Shown: one piece after another, positions 1 to 10,557 of the stretch | Layout: each line of letters opens with the position of its first letter | Numbering within the stretch: position 1 is the first letter of the stretch | DNA from: Oscillospiraceae bacterium | Lineage (GTDB): Bacteria; Bacillota; Clostridia; Oscillospirales; Acutalibacteraceae | Direction of reading: 5' to 3' | Assembly: GCA_902774165.1 (NCBI GenBank) | Contig: CACYHJ010000048.1 | Coordinates: forward strand, 1-10,879 | Length of the DNA stretch: 10,879 nucleotides | Notes under the pieces: model-generated | Databases searched by the model: none | The model's input: the letters and a program-made list of their open reading frames with translations, nothing else | Told to the model about the DNA's origin: nothing | Made by a program: the position numbers and the translations under genes

Positions 1-2523
<2,523 letters not shown>

Positions 2524-2598
2524 CGAAAAAATTTTCCTCCTAAAACGTATTTGATTCGTCCTTTCCGCGACTGCGGACGGGAGAATACACCGCTTGAT

Positions 2599-2607
2599 AT
2601 TATAACA
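2599..2607 (-). promoter_or_regulatory. Predicted ppdK promoter (extended -10)
   Basis: Read on the minus strand, TGT followed by a consensus TATAAT. There is no good -35 hexamer: at 17-bp spacing the sequence is AGGTTT, which is part of the terminator hairpin just upstream. The TG dinucleotide of the extended -10 may compensate. Predicted transcription would start near 2592, leaving a leader of about 70 nt before the ATG. Confidence 0.65.
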
Positions 2608-2616
2608 CAATAAAAT

Positions 2617-2656
2617 AAAAAAACCTATATATCAATCTGATAAATTATAGGTTTTT
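2617..2656 (-). terminator. Hairpin terminator after the ABC exporter operon
   Basis: An 11-bp perfect outer stem (2619-2629 with 2646-2656) is followed inward by a second 5-bp stem, TATCA/TGATA (2630-2634 with 2638-2642), with a three-base loop and a three-base bulge. Read leftwards it ends in seven T residues and a T-rich stretch, as expected for intrinsic termination of the operon whose last stop is at 2698. The right arm also ends in T residues, so it could act on rightward transcripts too. The T tract runs into the ppdK promoter region. Confidence 0.75.
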
Positions 2657-2697
2657 CTATCTGTTTTTTTGTATAAGATGTTATCTGCGCCGGGACG

Positions 2698-3561
2698 TTA
2701 TCCTTTTATCGCCGCCGCCTCTTTTTTCTTCGCGAGTCGTTTCTTCTCCGCCTCCGCCTCCATAAACACTTCGTAGGCGTCGACGACGGTGTTCGCGTCG
2801 CCGTCCATTTTGAACACGCCGTTGTGGATCCAGATCGCCCGGTTGCACAGATTCCGGATCGTGTCGTTGTTGTGGGAGACGATCAGCACGGTCTTGTCCT
2901 CCTGGTCGATCATCTCCTTCAGGCGCGCAAAGCTCTTTTTCTTGAAGTTGATATCGCCGACGGAAAGCACCTCGTCGACCAGAATGATATCCGATTCGAG
3001 GATCGCGGTGATCGAGAAGGCGAGCTTTGAGTACATGCCGCTGGAATAGGTGCCCACCGGGGCGTTGATGAAATCGCCCAGCTCCGAGAATTCCACGATC
3101 TCGTCGTAGCGGGACTCCACGTATTCGCGCGAATAGCCCAGAAGCATTCCGGAAAGGTAAATGTTCTCCTTCCCCGAAAGCTCCTTCTGGAAGCCGACGC
3201 CGATCGCCATCAGCGAAACCGTGTTGCCGCAGGTGTCGATGGAGCCGCTGTCGGGCTTGAAAATGTTCGCCACGGCGCGCAGGAGCGTGGATTTGCCGCT
3301 GCCGTTTTTTCCGATCAGGCCGACGATCTCACCTTTTTTGACGGTAAACGAAATGCCCTTGACCGCTTCGAATTTCTTGATCTGGCTTCCCTTTTTGAAG
3401 ATCGCCTTGAAGATCGTCTGCGACTGGATCGTGCGGTAGATAATATGCAGGTCGGTGATAATCAGCGCGGGTTCCGCCTCGGCTTCGTACTCGTACCGCA
3501 CGGGGGGAGCTTCATCCGGCACGGCGGCCTGCGCGTTTTTCATGAGTTCCAAATCGTCCAT
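2698..3561 (-). CDS. ABC transporter ATP-binding protein for polysaccharide/teichoic acid-type export (TagH/Wzt/KpsT-like)
   Basis: ATPase that should power the adjacent ABC-2 permease to flip a surface polymer across the membrane. The 287-residue protein has an acidic N-terminal extension of about 30 residues, then a full nucleotide-binding domain: Walker A GKNGSGKST (84-92), Q-loop GFQKE (Gln125), signature TYSSGMYSKL (171-180), Walker B and D-loop DIILVDEVLSVGD (191-203), and the H-loop His230 in LIVSHNN. The YSSGM signature is characteristic of the TagH/Wzt/KpsT export group. The start ATG at 3561-3559 was chosen because GGGAGG lies 7 nt upstream and the family fold begins soon after; the frame stays open further upstream only because it overlaps the permease gene. 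The permease stop is 14 nt before this start, indicating one operon. It lacks the long C-terminal domain of Bacillus TagH or of Wzt proteins that bind their glycan, ending in a Lys/Ala/Glu-rich tail. Substrate is not determined by the sequence. Confidence 0.95.
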   Translation of the reverse strand: MDDLELMKNAQAAVPDEAPPVRYEYEAEAEPALIITDLHIIYRTIQSQTIFKAIFKKGSQIKKFEAVKGISFTVKKGEIVGLIGKNGSGKSTLLRAVANIFKPDSGSIDTCGNTVSLMAIGVGFQKELSGKENIYLSGMLLGYSREYVESRYDEIVEFSELGDFINAPVGTYSSGMYSKLAFSITAILESDIILVDEVLSVGDINFKKKSFARLKEMIDQEDKTVLIVSHNNDTIRNLCNRAIWIHNGVFKMDGDANTVVDAYEVFMEAEAEKKRLAKKKEAAAIKG

Positions 3562-3575
3562 TTTTAACCCTCCCG

Positions 3576-4385
3576 TCAGGAAACCTTGGCGTAGCCGGCT
3601 TCGTACTTGTGGATCAGGTGAATGCCGAGCGTGCACAGCAGCAGCCCGATCACCGCCCAGATGCCGACCCACAGCCAGTCCACGGTTTTCTCCGGGTCGT
3701 CCCCGTAGAGCAGACAGTTCCGCAGTCCGTTCATGATGCACGCGACGGGGTTGACCTTCATCAGCAGCGTCTGGGCGAAGGGATGTTCCTTCGCGAGCCG
3801 TTTGTTCGCGCCGATGTCGTAGAAAATACCGGTCAGATAGAAGATCAGGCGCAGAATAACCTGAACCGTCTTTTCAAGGTCTGAGATGAACACGCCGAAA
3901 TGCAGCATGATCGTGCAGCCGGCGAAGGAGATGATCAGCAGCACCAGGAACAGCGGGATGCACTCGAGTATGTGCCAGGTCAGCGGGACCTTCCAGATGA
4001 GCATCATCGGGATCAGCAGCAGGTAGCTGATGGCGATCTTGATGCCCTCGAGCGCCATCTGCACAAGCGCGAAAATATATTTTGGCACATAGGTTTTCGT
4101 CACGATGCCCTTGTAATGCCGCATCATCACGACGCCGCGCTTGACGCACCGGTCAAAATAATTCCACGTGTTCAGGCCGACGAAGACGAACAGCGGGAAA
4201 AAACGGATCTTCTGGTTGAAGATAAAGCTCGCGACCAGCGTGTAGGTCAGCATGAACAGCAGCGGCTCAAGGAACCACCACAGCCAGTTCAGGTAGGTGT
4301 TCGCGACCTCGGTTTTGAGAATCGAAACCGGCGCGTAACCGAGATACCCCTTGTATTTCTTTAAATTCGAAAAAAACAGTCGCAT
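3576..4385 (-). CDS. ABC-2 type polysaccharide export permease (TagG/RfbA/KpsM-like)
   Basis: Membrane subunit of a surface-polymer ABC exporter. The 269-residue protein begins with a short amphipathic cytoplasmic segment (MRLFFSNLKKYKGYLGY) and shows about six hydrophobic segments near residues 36-56, 62-80, 108-130, 138-162, 172-190 and 236-257. Family hallmarks are the aromatic run NTYLNWLWWFLEPLLFMLTY entering the first membrane segment, and NPVACIMNGLRNCLLYG (212-228) before the last one. Size matches TagG and KpsM relatives (about 260-275 residues). The ATG at 4385-4383 follows the upstream stop by 13 nt, with a modest AAGGG Shine-Dalgarno site. It sits between the glycerophosphotransferase-family gene and the ATPase gene, so the three are almost certainly cotranscribed and cotranslated. 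The neighbouring transferase suggests a glycerol- or polyol-phosphate-containing polymer as cargo, which is an inference from context. Confidence 0.93.
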   Translation of the reverse strand: MRLFFSNLKKYKGYLGYAPVSILKTEVANTYLNWLWWFLEPLLFMLTYTLVASFIFNQKIRFFPLFVFVGLNTWNYFDRCVKRGVVMMRHYKGIVTKTYVPKYIFALVQMALEGIKIAISYLLLIPMMLIWKVPLTWHILECIPLFLVLLIISFAGCTIMLHFGVFISDLEKTVQVILRLIFYLTGIFYDIGANKRLAKEHPFAQTLLMKVNPVACIMNGLRNCLLYGDDPEKTVDWLWVGIWAVIGLLLCTLGIHLIHKYEAGYAKVS

Positions 4386-4398
4386 AGAAAAAATCCCT

Positions 4399-5568
4399 TT
4401 ATAAAATCTTATTCAATATGATATCGCCGATTCGCGCGGCGGTATTCTTTGTGTAATAAGGATGTACCGTTTCGCAGACGCGCCTGCGCTCGTCCGCGTG
4501 GGGGTCTTCGCCGTTTTTTACGTCCGTGATGAACTGCAGCAGCGCGTCGACGTTCTCCATGCGCGCGCCTTTCAGAACCGAATAGGGGTCGTCATAGAAG
4601 AATCCGCGCTTGTCCGTGTATTCCTTCGCGTCGTCTGTGGTAAGCCCGATGGGCTTCCCCGTCAGGAGAAAATCATAATAGACGGTGGAATAGTCGGTGA
4701 TCAGCGCGTCGGCGCAGCCCAGCAGCTCGTTCGTCTGTACGTCCGCCGCGGCAAGGTCCGCGTTTGTGAGAATGCGGAAATTTTCAGTTCCCATGTCCGC
4801 CAGCAGCTTCGCCTGGGCGGGGTGCGGTTTGACGATCAGCAGAGAGCCGGTTTCCCGCAGCCGCCGATCGAGGCGCGCAAGGTCCTCTCCGGTGTTGATC
4901 AGCGGCAGCCCCGTTGCGGTTCCCGCAATGTCAAACTGCTGCTGCACCCGGTTTTGCCGGAAGGTCGGCATCCATACGAGAATTTTGTCAAATCCCCTGA
5001 CGCCCAGCGCCGCAGGGACGTCGCGGTCGGTGAAAAGGAAATCGTTGCGGGCAAAATCCACGTTCAGCAGCTTTTCCCGTGCGACGCCGAAGCCGCTGAC
5101 AAGGTTGTCCGCGAAGAAATCGGAGGTGCAGACGACGTTGTCGCACCGGTCGTCGATCCGATAAATCTCCTGTGTGCGCTTGAGCGGCATGCCGTGCATC
5201 AGATCAATCGAATACTGTTTTTTTGAGTATTTTCCCAGAAGGCGGTTGCTGTACACGAGGGCGCGCGCGGTCGCCAGCGTCCACAGATATTCCAGCTTCT
5301 TTTTCGCCGGGTCCCCCGGGTCGGAATATTCGAGAAACCGGTGATTTTTTCGCCGGCAGTCCGCGTATTTGCTTTTGTCGGAGACGAGCCAGACGATCTC
5401 GAATTTTTCGTCAATGTGCTTTTCGTCAACGAGATACCGGTAAACGGGATAGGTGTTGCACGAAAACTCCGGGTTGCTCTCGAAGACGATCCTGTTTTTG
5501 CGGAAAATCACGGAGATCGCGCCCAGAGCGGCGGCTTTCAGCCGCGCTTTGACGCCCGTTTCTTTCAT
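4399..5568 (-). CDS. CDP-glycerol glycerophosphotransferase family protein (TagB/TagF-like)
   Basis: Predicted cytoplasmic, membrane-associated GT-B enzyme that transfers polyol phosphate (classically glycerol phosphate from CDP-glycerol) to a lipid-linked acceptor during teichoic-acid or related polymer synthesis. In the 389 residues the family motifs appear in order: HGMPLK (125-130, with the conserved histidine), FARNDFLF (172-179), MPTFRQNR (200-207), KPHP (247-250), and ITDYSTVYYDFLLTGKPIG (290-308), which matches the nucleotide-phosphate-binding end of the family. Length is that of single-domain TagB-type enzymes (about 380 residues), half that of TagF polymerases. The start ATG at 5568-5566 has GGAGGTG upstream. 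It is first in an operon with the exporter permease and ATPase and has its own predicted promoter at 5696-5668. No CDP-glycerol synthase or undecaprenyl-linked glycosyltransferase is present here, so whether it is a primase, polymerase or a transferase decorating another glycan cannot be decided. Confidence 0.93.
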   Translation of the reverse strand: MKETGVKARLKAAALGAISVIFRKNRIVFESNPEFSCNTYPVYRYLVDEKHIDEKFEIVWLVSDKSKYADCRRKNHRFLEYSDPGDPAKKKLEYLWTLATARALVYSNRLLGKYSKKQYSIDLMHGMPLKRTQEIYRIDDRCDNVVCTSDFFADNLVSGFGVAREKLLNVDFARNDFLFTDRDVPAALGVRGFDKILVWMPTFRQNRVQQQFDIAGTATGLPLINTGEDLARLDRRLRETGSLLIVKPHPAQAKLLADMGTENFRILTNADLAAADVQTNELLGCADALITDYSTVYYDFLLTGKPIGLTTDDAKEYTDKRGFFYDDPYSVLKGARMENVDALLQFITDVKNGEDPHADERRRVCETVHPYYTKNTAARIGDIILNKIL

Positions 5569-5667
5569 TTGAACACCTCCGAAACCGTTTTTTCGGGATC
5601 TCCGTCCGATTCTGTCGTCCGCGTACGGCAGCAGGAGGAAAAACCGATAAAAAACTACAGTAAGATT

Positions 5668-5696
5668 ATCATAACATCTTTTTGCGGGAAATGCAA
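5668..5696 (-). promoter_or_regulatory. Predicted promoter of the glycerophosphotransferase-exporter operon
   Basis: Read leftwards: TTGCAT (5696-5691), 17-bp spacer, TATGAT (5673-5668), with TGT immediately before the -10 hexamer giving an extended -10. It lies in the 178-bp gap between the GH2 stop and the transferase start and would leave a leader of about 95 nt. No convincing terminator separates it from the GH2 gene, so readthrough from upstream may also feed the operon. Confidence 0.75.
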
Positions 5697-5746
5697 TCTT
5701 TTTCCTTACGGCGACCGCATTTTTGCGGACGAAAAACGCGGATCGG

Positions 5747-7492
<1,746 letters not shown>

Positions 7493-7508
7493 GGCAAAGA
7501 CTCCCTTC

Positions 7509-7820
7509 TTATTTGAAATCGTAATACTCCGCGTCGATCTGCCTGAAGAATTCGAACACCCGGTTCATCAGCGCCTCATCCTCCACCGGCAGATACAGCT
7601 CGTTCTCCGGGTCGTCCGGGTCGTCGGCAAACTCGGTGATCAGCACCTCGTCCGAGTCCGGCTCGTCGCAGGGAAACAGAATCGCGTATTCCTTGCCCTC
7701 AAAGTCGACGATATCGAGCAGCTCAAAGGCGAAGACGTTGCCGTCCTCGTCGGTCAGCTCGACGATCTCGTCCACGTCGCGGATCTCTTCGCCGTCGTTT
7801 TTCTTTTTTTTTGAAGCCAT
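7509..7820 (-). CDS. DUF1292 domain protein (YrzB-like)
   Basis: Small acidic cytoplasmic protein of 103 residues belonging to the DUF1292 family, widespread in Firmicutes and of unknown function. Recognisable family features are the strand FAFELLDIVDFEGKEYAILFP (30-50, read here as two beta strands around EGKEYA), a D/E-rich turn, and the C-terminal ELYLPVEDEALMNRVFEFF (74-92). The start is a short lysine run (KKKK, residues 4-7) encoded over a nine-base A tract. The ATG at 7820-7818 has GGGAG nine nt upstream and a strong promoter behind it. In Bacillus the relative YrzB follows the yrzL and yrrK genes; here neither is present and the gene instead leads a transcript with GH2. The role in that context is unknown. 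No catalytic residues are evident; an RNA- or protein-binding regulatory role is only a guess. Confidence 0.86.
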   Translation of the reverse strand: MASKKKKNDGEEIRDVDEIVELTDEDGNVFAFELLDIVDFEGKEYAILFPCDEPDSDEVLITEFADDPDDPENELYLPVEDEALMNRVFEFFRQIDAEYYDFK

Positions 7821-7852
7821 ATCATACCGCTCCCGATTTACATATTTTTTTT

Positions 7853-7881
7853 ATTATAACAGATTCTGCGGCCGATTGCAA
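7853..7881 (-). promoter_or_regulatory. Predicted promoter for DUF1292-GH2
   Basis: Read leftwards: TTGCAA (7881-7876), 17-bp spacer, TATAAT (7858-7853), preceded by TGT (extended -10). It is the strongest leftward match in the intergenic region. The transcript would begin near 7846, leaving about 25 nt before the DUF1292 start. The first bases after the -35 (TCGGCCG) resemble those of the promoter at 9245. Confidence 0.8.
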
Positions 7882-7944
7882 CAAAGAATATTCTTCCGGC
7901 GGGATCTTCGGCCTTCCGGATATTTCCTGAGGATCTGTTTTCAG

Positions 7945-7973
7945 TTGACATAATATGAGGATTATAATATGAT
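7945..7973 (+). promoter_or_regulatory. Predicted promoter for the pyruvyl transferase gene
   Basis: TTGACA (7945-7950, perfect consensus), 17-bp spacer (7951-7967), TATGAT (7968-7973). A TATAAT also occurs at 7963-7968, but its spacing of 12 is too short for this -35. Unlike the other promoters in the window it has no TGn before the -10, and the perfect -35 would make that unnecessary. The leader is about 50 nt. Confidence 0.78.
7950..7972 (+). repeat. Tandem ATAATATGA direct repeat inside the promoter
   Basis: Two identical copies of ATAATATGA at 7950-7958 and 7964-7972, 14 bp start to start, separated by GGATT. The first lies in the spacer and the second covers the -10 hexamer. It may be a regulator-binding direct repeat or chance AT-richness; the sequence alone does not decide. 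Confidence 0.45.
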
Positions 7974-8029
7974 TGTTTATGAGATAACACGGCCGCCGGA
8001 GCTGTCCGGACCGCGAAAGGAGTCTGCGT

Positions 8030-9187
8030 ATGAGAAATCTTGTCCTGCTCGGTCTGCAGGATTCCGGGAATCTCGGCGACACGCTGGTCTGCGCGTGTAC
8101 CGAAAGGATCATAGAGGGAATCCTCCGAAAGCTTGGGATCGGTGACGTCGGTCTTGTTTCCTGCGATATGTACGGCGCGGAATGCTACGCCGCGCTTGAC
8201 GCGTTTGCCGCGCGAAAGGAAGAGCTGACGCAGGACGAAATACGGCGGCTCCGGAAAGAAACGGTCGTTTCCTCCGCACGGGAACGGGCGCGGTCGGTGA
8301 TTTCCGACGATACCGCGGCGGTGATCTTCTTCGGCGGCGGGATCATCAAATACGGCCATTCCCTGAAGCTCGGTTACTGCATGGAGCCGTATCTGCGCAG
8401 AGCGGAAGAGCGGAACGTGCCGGTGATGATCAGCGCGGCGGGCGTCGACGGATATGACCCCGGGGACGAGGAATGCGGAGTCTTTGCGGAAATCCTCAAC
8501 CTGCCCTGCGTCAGGACGATCACCGTCCGCGACGATATCGATCTGCTGAAAAAGGCGTATGTTTCTTCCCCTGAGATCCGGGTCAGAAAGGTCCCTTGTC
8601 CCACGCTCCTGTGCAGCGAGCTGTTCCCGGCGGAGCGGAGAAGGGAAACCGGCGTGATCGGGCTGGGTGTGATCAAGCCGAAAAAAATGACCGAGATCCA
8701 TCCCGAATTTACGGCGGAGAAACAGATCGCGCTCTGGACCGGAATCATCGGGGAGCTCGAAAAACGGGGCTTCGGCTGGCGGCTGTTTTCCAACGGGCTG
8801 CAATCTGACTTTCGGTTCATCCCGGAGATCCTGAATGCAGCGGGAAGGCCCGCTTCGGCCGAAACGATGCTTCCCGGGCCGCGGAACGTGCGCGAGCTGC
8901 TGGATTCGTATCTGATGTTCGACGGCATCGTCGCCTCCCGGTTCCACGTGGCGGTTCCGTCTTACAGTTACGGCATCCCCTTCGTGGAGCTGGTCTGGAA
9001 TGTCAAGCAAACCCTGTTCGCGAAGGATATGCATCTGGAGGACAGCTTTTTTAATCCCGAAACCGCGACCGCGGCGCAGATCGTCGACCGGCTGTCTGAG
9101 AATATGCGCAAGCCCCGCCCGCAGACGCCGGTCGATCCGCGGCGGACCGTGAACGAGCTGGAGCGGTTTCTCCGCGAGGTTCTGTAA
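8030..9187 (+). CDS. Polysaccharide pyruvyl transferase family protein (WcaK/CsaB-like)
   Basis: Member of the PS_pyruv_trans family, GT-B-like enzymes that transfer pyruvate from PEP onto hydroxyls of surface polysaccharides as a ketal, adding negative charge. In 385 residues: GNLGD (13-17) after the first strand, FFGGG (100-104) closing the N-terminal domain, a central VRDDIDLL segment (167-173) as in the family's first Rossmann half, then LGVIKPKKMTEIHP (212-225), and the C-terminal ASRFHVAVPSYSYGIPFVEL (302-321) corresponding to the donor-binding motif. Length fits the family (about 350-400). There is no signal peptide, consistent with cytoplasmic action on a lipid-linked or nascent glycan. 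The ATG at 8030 has AAAGGAG seven nt upstream and a near-consensus promoter. Transcribed away from DUF1292-GH2; a terminator after it is not obvious. In SLH-protein organisms CsaB pyruvylates the secondary cell-wall polymer; whether this protein does so is uncertain because it is not an especially close CsaB match by eye. Confidence 0.92.
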   Translation: MRNLVLLGLQDSGNLGDTLVCACTERIIEGILRKLGIGDVGLVSCDMYGAECYAALDAFAARKEELTQDEIRRLRKETVVSSARERARSVISDDTAAVIFFGGGIIKYGHSLKLGYCMEPYLRRAEERNVPVMISAAGVDGYDPGDEECGVFAEILNLPCVRTITVRDDIDLLKKAYVSSPEIRVRKVPCPTLLCSELFPAERRRETGVIGLGVIKPKKMTEIHPEFTAEKQIALWTGIIGELEKRGFGWRLFSNGLQSDFRFIPEILNAAGRPASAETMLPGPRNVRELLDSYLMFDGIVASRFHVAVPSYSYGIPFVELVWNVKQTLFAKDMHLEDSFFNPETATAAQIVDRLSENMRKPRPQTPVDPRRTVNELERFLREVL

Positions 9188-9244
9188 CGGGCCTCCGCCC
9201 TTCATCTGAGACGGGGTCCTTTTCCCGGACGCCGAAGAAATCTC

Positions 9245-9273
9245 TTGCAACCGGCGGACGCGTGTGATATATT
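9245..9273 (+). promoter_or_regulatory. Predicted promoter of the GH109-like gene
   Basis: TTGCAA (9245-9250), 17-bp spacer, TATATT (9268-9273) preceded by TGA (extended -10). A start near 9280 puts the AAAAGGGGTG ribosome site (9281-9290) almost at the 5' end of the message, so the leader would be only about 18 nt. The preceding 110-bp gap shows no clear terminator, so some readthrough from the pyruvyl transferase gene is possible. Confidence 0.75.
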
Positions 9274-9297
9274 GAAAACAAAAAGGGGTGCTTTATC

Positions 9298-10557
9298 ATG
9301 AAAAAAATCAGAGTCGGCGTGCTGGGCGCCTACCGCGGCAAAACGATGATCGGCTACTGCCGTCAGGCGGACAACGCCGAGGTCGTGGCGGTCTGCGACA
9401 AAGAGGCCTATCTGCTCGATGAGGTGCGCCGCGAGTGCGAAGGGCTGCCCATCGCTTATTACGACAATTTCGAGGACTTCATCAAACACGATATGGACGC
9501 GGTGGTGCTGGCGAACTACGCCAACGAGCACGCGCCCTTCGCTATCCGCGCCATGAACGAGGGAAAGCACGTGTTCTCCGAGGTGCTGCCGGTGCAGACG
9601 CTGAAGGAGGCTGTGGAGCTGGTCGAGACCGTTGAACGCACCGGCAAGATCTACGCCTACGGCGAAAATTACTGCTGGATGGCAGCGCCCCGTGAGATGC
9701 GCCGCCTTTACAGAGAGGGAAAGATCGGCGAGTTCGAGTACGGCGAGGGCGAATACGTGCATAACTGCGAGTCCATCTGGCCCGAGATCGCTTACGGCGA
9801 GAAGGACCACTGGCGCAACAATATGTTCTCCACGTTTTACTGCACCCATTCCCTGGGCCCGATCGTCCACATAACGGGCCTTCGTCCCGTTTCCGTGACC
9901 GGCTTTGAGCCCACAAATAACGAACGCCGCATCCGCACCGGCTCCAGATGCGCGGAATACGGCGTCGAGATCGTTACGATGGAGAACGGCGCGATCGTCA
10001 AGAGCATCCACGGCGATCTGTATAAAAACAATATTTCATATGTGGTTTACGGTTCCAAGGGGCGTATGGAATCCGCCCGCGAGGACGCGCAGAACGGCGG
10101 CCACGACCGTATCTACGTGAACGCCGACGCGTTCAGCGGCGATTACGACACGCCTCACGAGATCGAGACCTACCTGCCCGCCGAACGGGACGAAGCGGCC
10201 AAAAACTTCGGCCACGGCGGCTCCGATTTCTGGTCGATGTATTATTTCATCGAGAAGATCAGGGGCGACGTAAACGCCGATACCATCGACGTTTACGAGG
10301 CGCTGGATATGTGCCTGCCGGGACTTTTCGCGTACCGTTCGATCCTCGCAGGCGGCGCGCCGATGACGATCCCGGATCTGCGCGACAAAGAGGAGCGCGA
10401 AAAATGGAGAAACGACACGGCATGCACCATGCCCTCCGTCGCGGGCGGGATGCTGCTGCCCACCACGAAGAACGGCACCCCCGAGATCCCCGACGAGATC
10501 TACGACTCGCAGCGGGAGAAGTGGGAGAAGATTCTGGCGGAAAGAGAAAAGAAATGA
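9298..10557 (+). CDS. Gfo/Idh/MocA-family protein resembling GH109 NAD-dependent glycosidases
   Basis: NAD(P)-binding Rossmann protein of 419 residues, probably cytoplasmic. The N-terminal strand RVGVLGAYRGKTMIGYC (5-21) is a modified glycine motif, followed by VVAVCDKEAY (29-38) with the acidic residue that usually binds the adenosine ribose. At the family's EKP site the sequence is SEVLPVQT (94-101), so the usual catalytic lysine is absent. The second half instead resembles GH109 enzymes: ENYCW (123-127), GEGEYVH (149-155), THSLGP (183-188), FGHGGSDFW (304-312) and a closing IPDLR (358-362). GH109 members cleave alpha-N-acetylgalactosaminides by NAD-dependent oxidation, elimination and re-reduction, and also have EVPA rather than EKP. 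The protein could therefore be a glycosidase or an unstudied relative rather than a dehydrogenase; substrate is unknown. The ATG follows AAAAGGGGTG with 7 nt spacing. Its last codons and TGA lie inside a long hairpin. No signal peptide, unlike some secreted GH109 enzymes. Family membership is firm; the GH109 link is by motif reading only. Confidence 0.93.
   Translation: MKKIRVGVLGAYRGKTMIGYCRQADNAEVVAVCDKEAYLLDEVRRECEGLPIAYYDNFEDFIKHDMDAVVLANYANEHAPFAIRAMNEGKHVFSEVLPVQTLKEAVELVETVERTGKIYAYGENYCWMAAPREMRRLYREGKIGEFEYGEGEYVHNCESIWPEIAYGEKDHWRNNMFSTFYCTHSLGPIVHITGLRPVSVTGFEPTNNERRIRTGSRCAEYGVEIVTMENGAIVKSIHGDLYKNNISYVVYGSKGRMESAREDAQNGGHDRIYVNADAFSGDYDTPHEIETYLPAERDEAAKNFGHGGSDFWSMYYFIEKIRGDVNADTIDVYEALDMCLPGLFAYRSILAGGAPMTIPDLRDKEEREKWRNDTACTMPSVAGGMLLPTTKNGTPEIPDEIYDSQREKWEKILAEREKK

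Noticed and set aside
3562..3741. Upstream extension of the ABC ATPase by 60 codons
   Set aside because: It overlaps the end of the permease gene in another frame and has no ribosome site at its start, whereas the ATG at 3561 has GGGAGG at good spacing.
5574..5640. Leader CCTCC (5638-5634) pairing with the GGAGG ribosome site of the glycerophosphotransferase gene
   Set aside because: The pairing is only five bases without flanking support, too weak to claim a translational switch.
5714..5727. Small hairpin CCGCA/TGCGG after the GH2 gene as a terminator
   Set aside because: Stem of five base pairs with no T tract in the leftward direction, so not a credible intrinsic terminator.
9188..9244. 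Terminator after the pyruvyl transferase gene
   Set aside because: Only 4-bp inverted repeats (such as GGGC/GCCC) without a following T run were found.
7838..9250. Open reading frame of 470 codons on the minus strand
   Set aside because: Antisense to the pyruvyl transferase gene and running through both divergent promoters; Arg/Pro/His-rich translation without a recognisable fold.
9202..10011. Open reading frame of 269 codons on the minus strand
   Set aside because: Antisense to the Gfo/Idh/MocA-family gene; no ribosome site or family motif.
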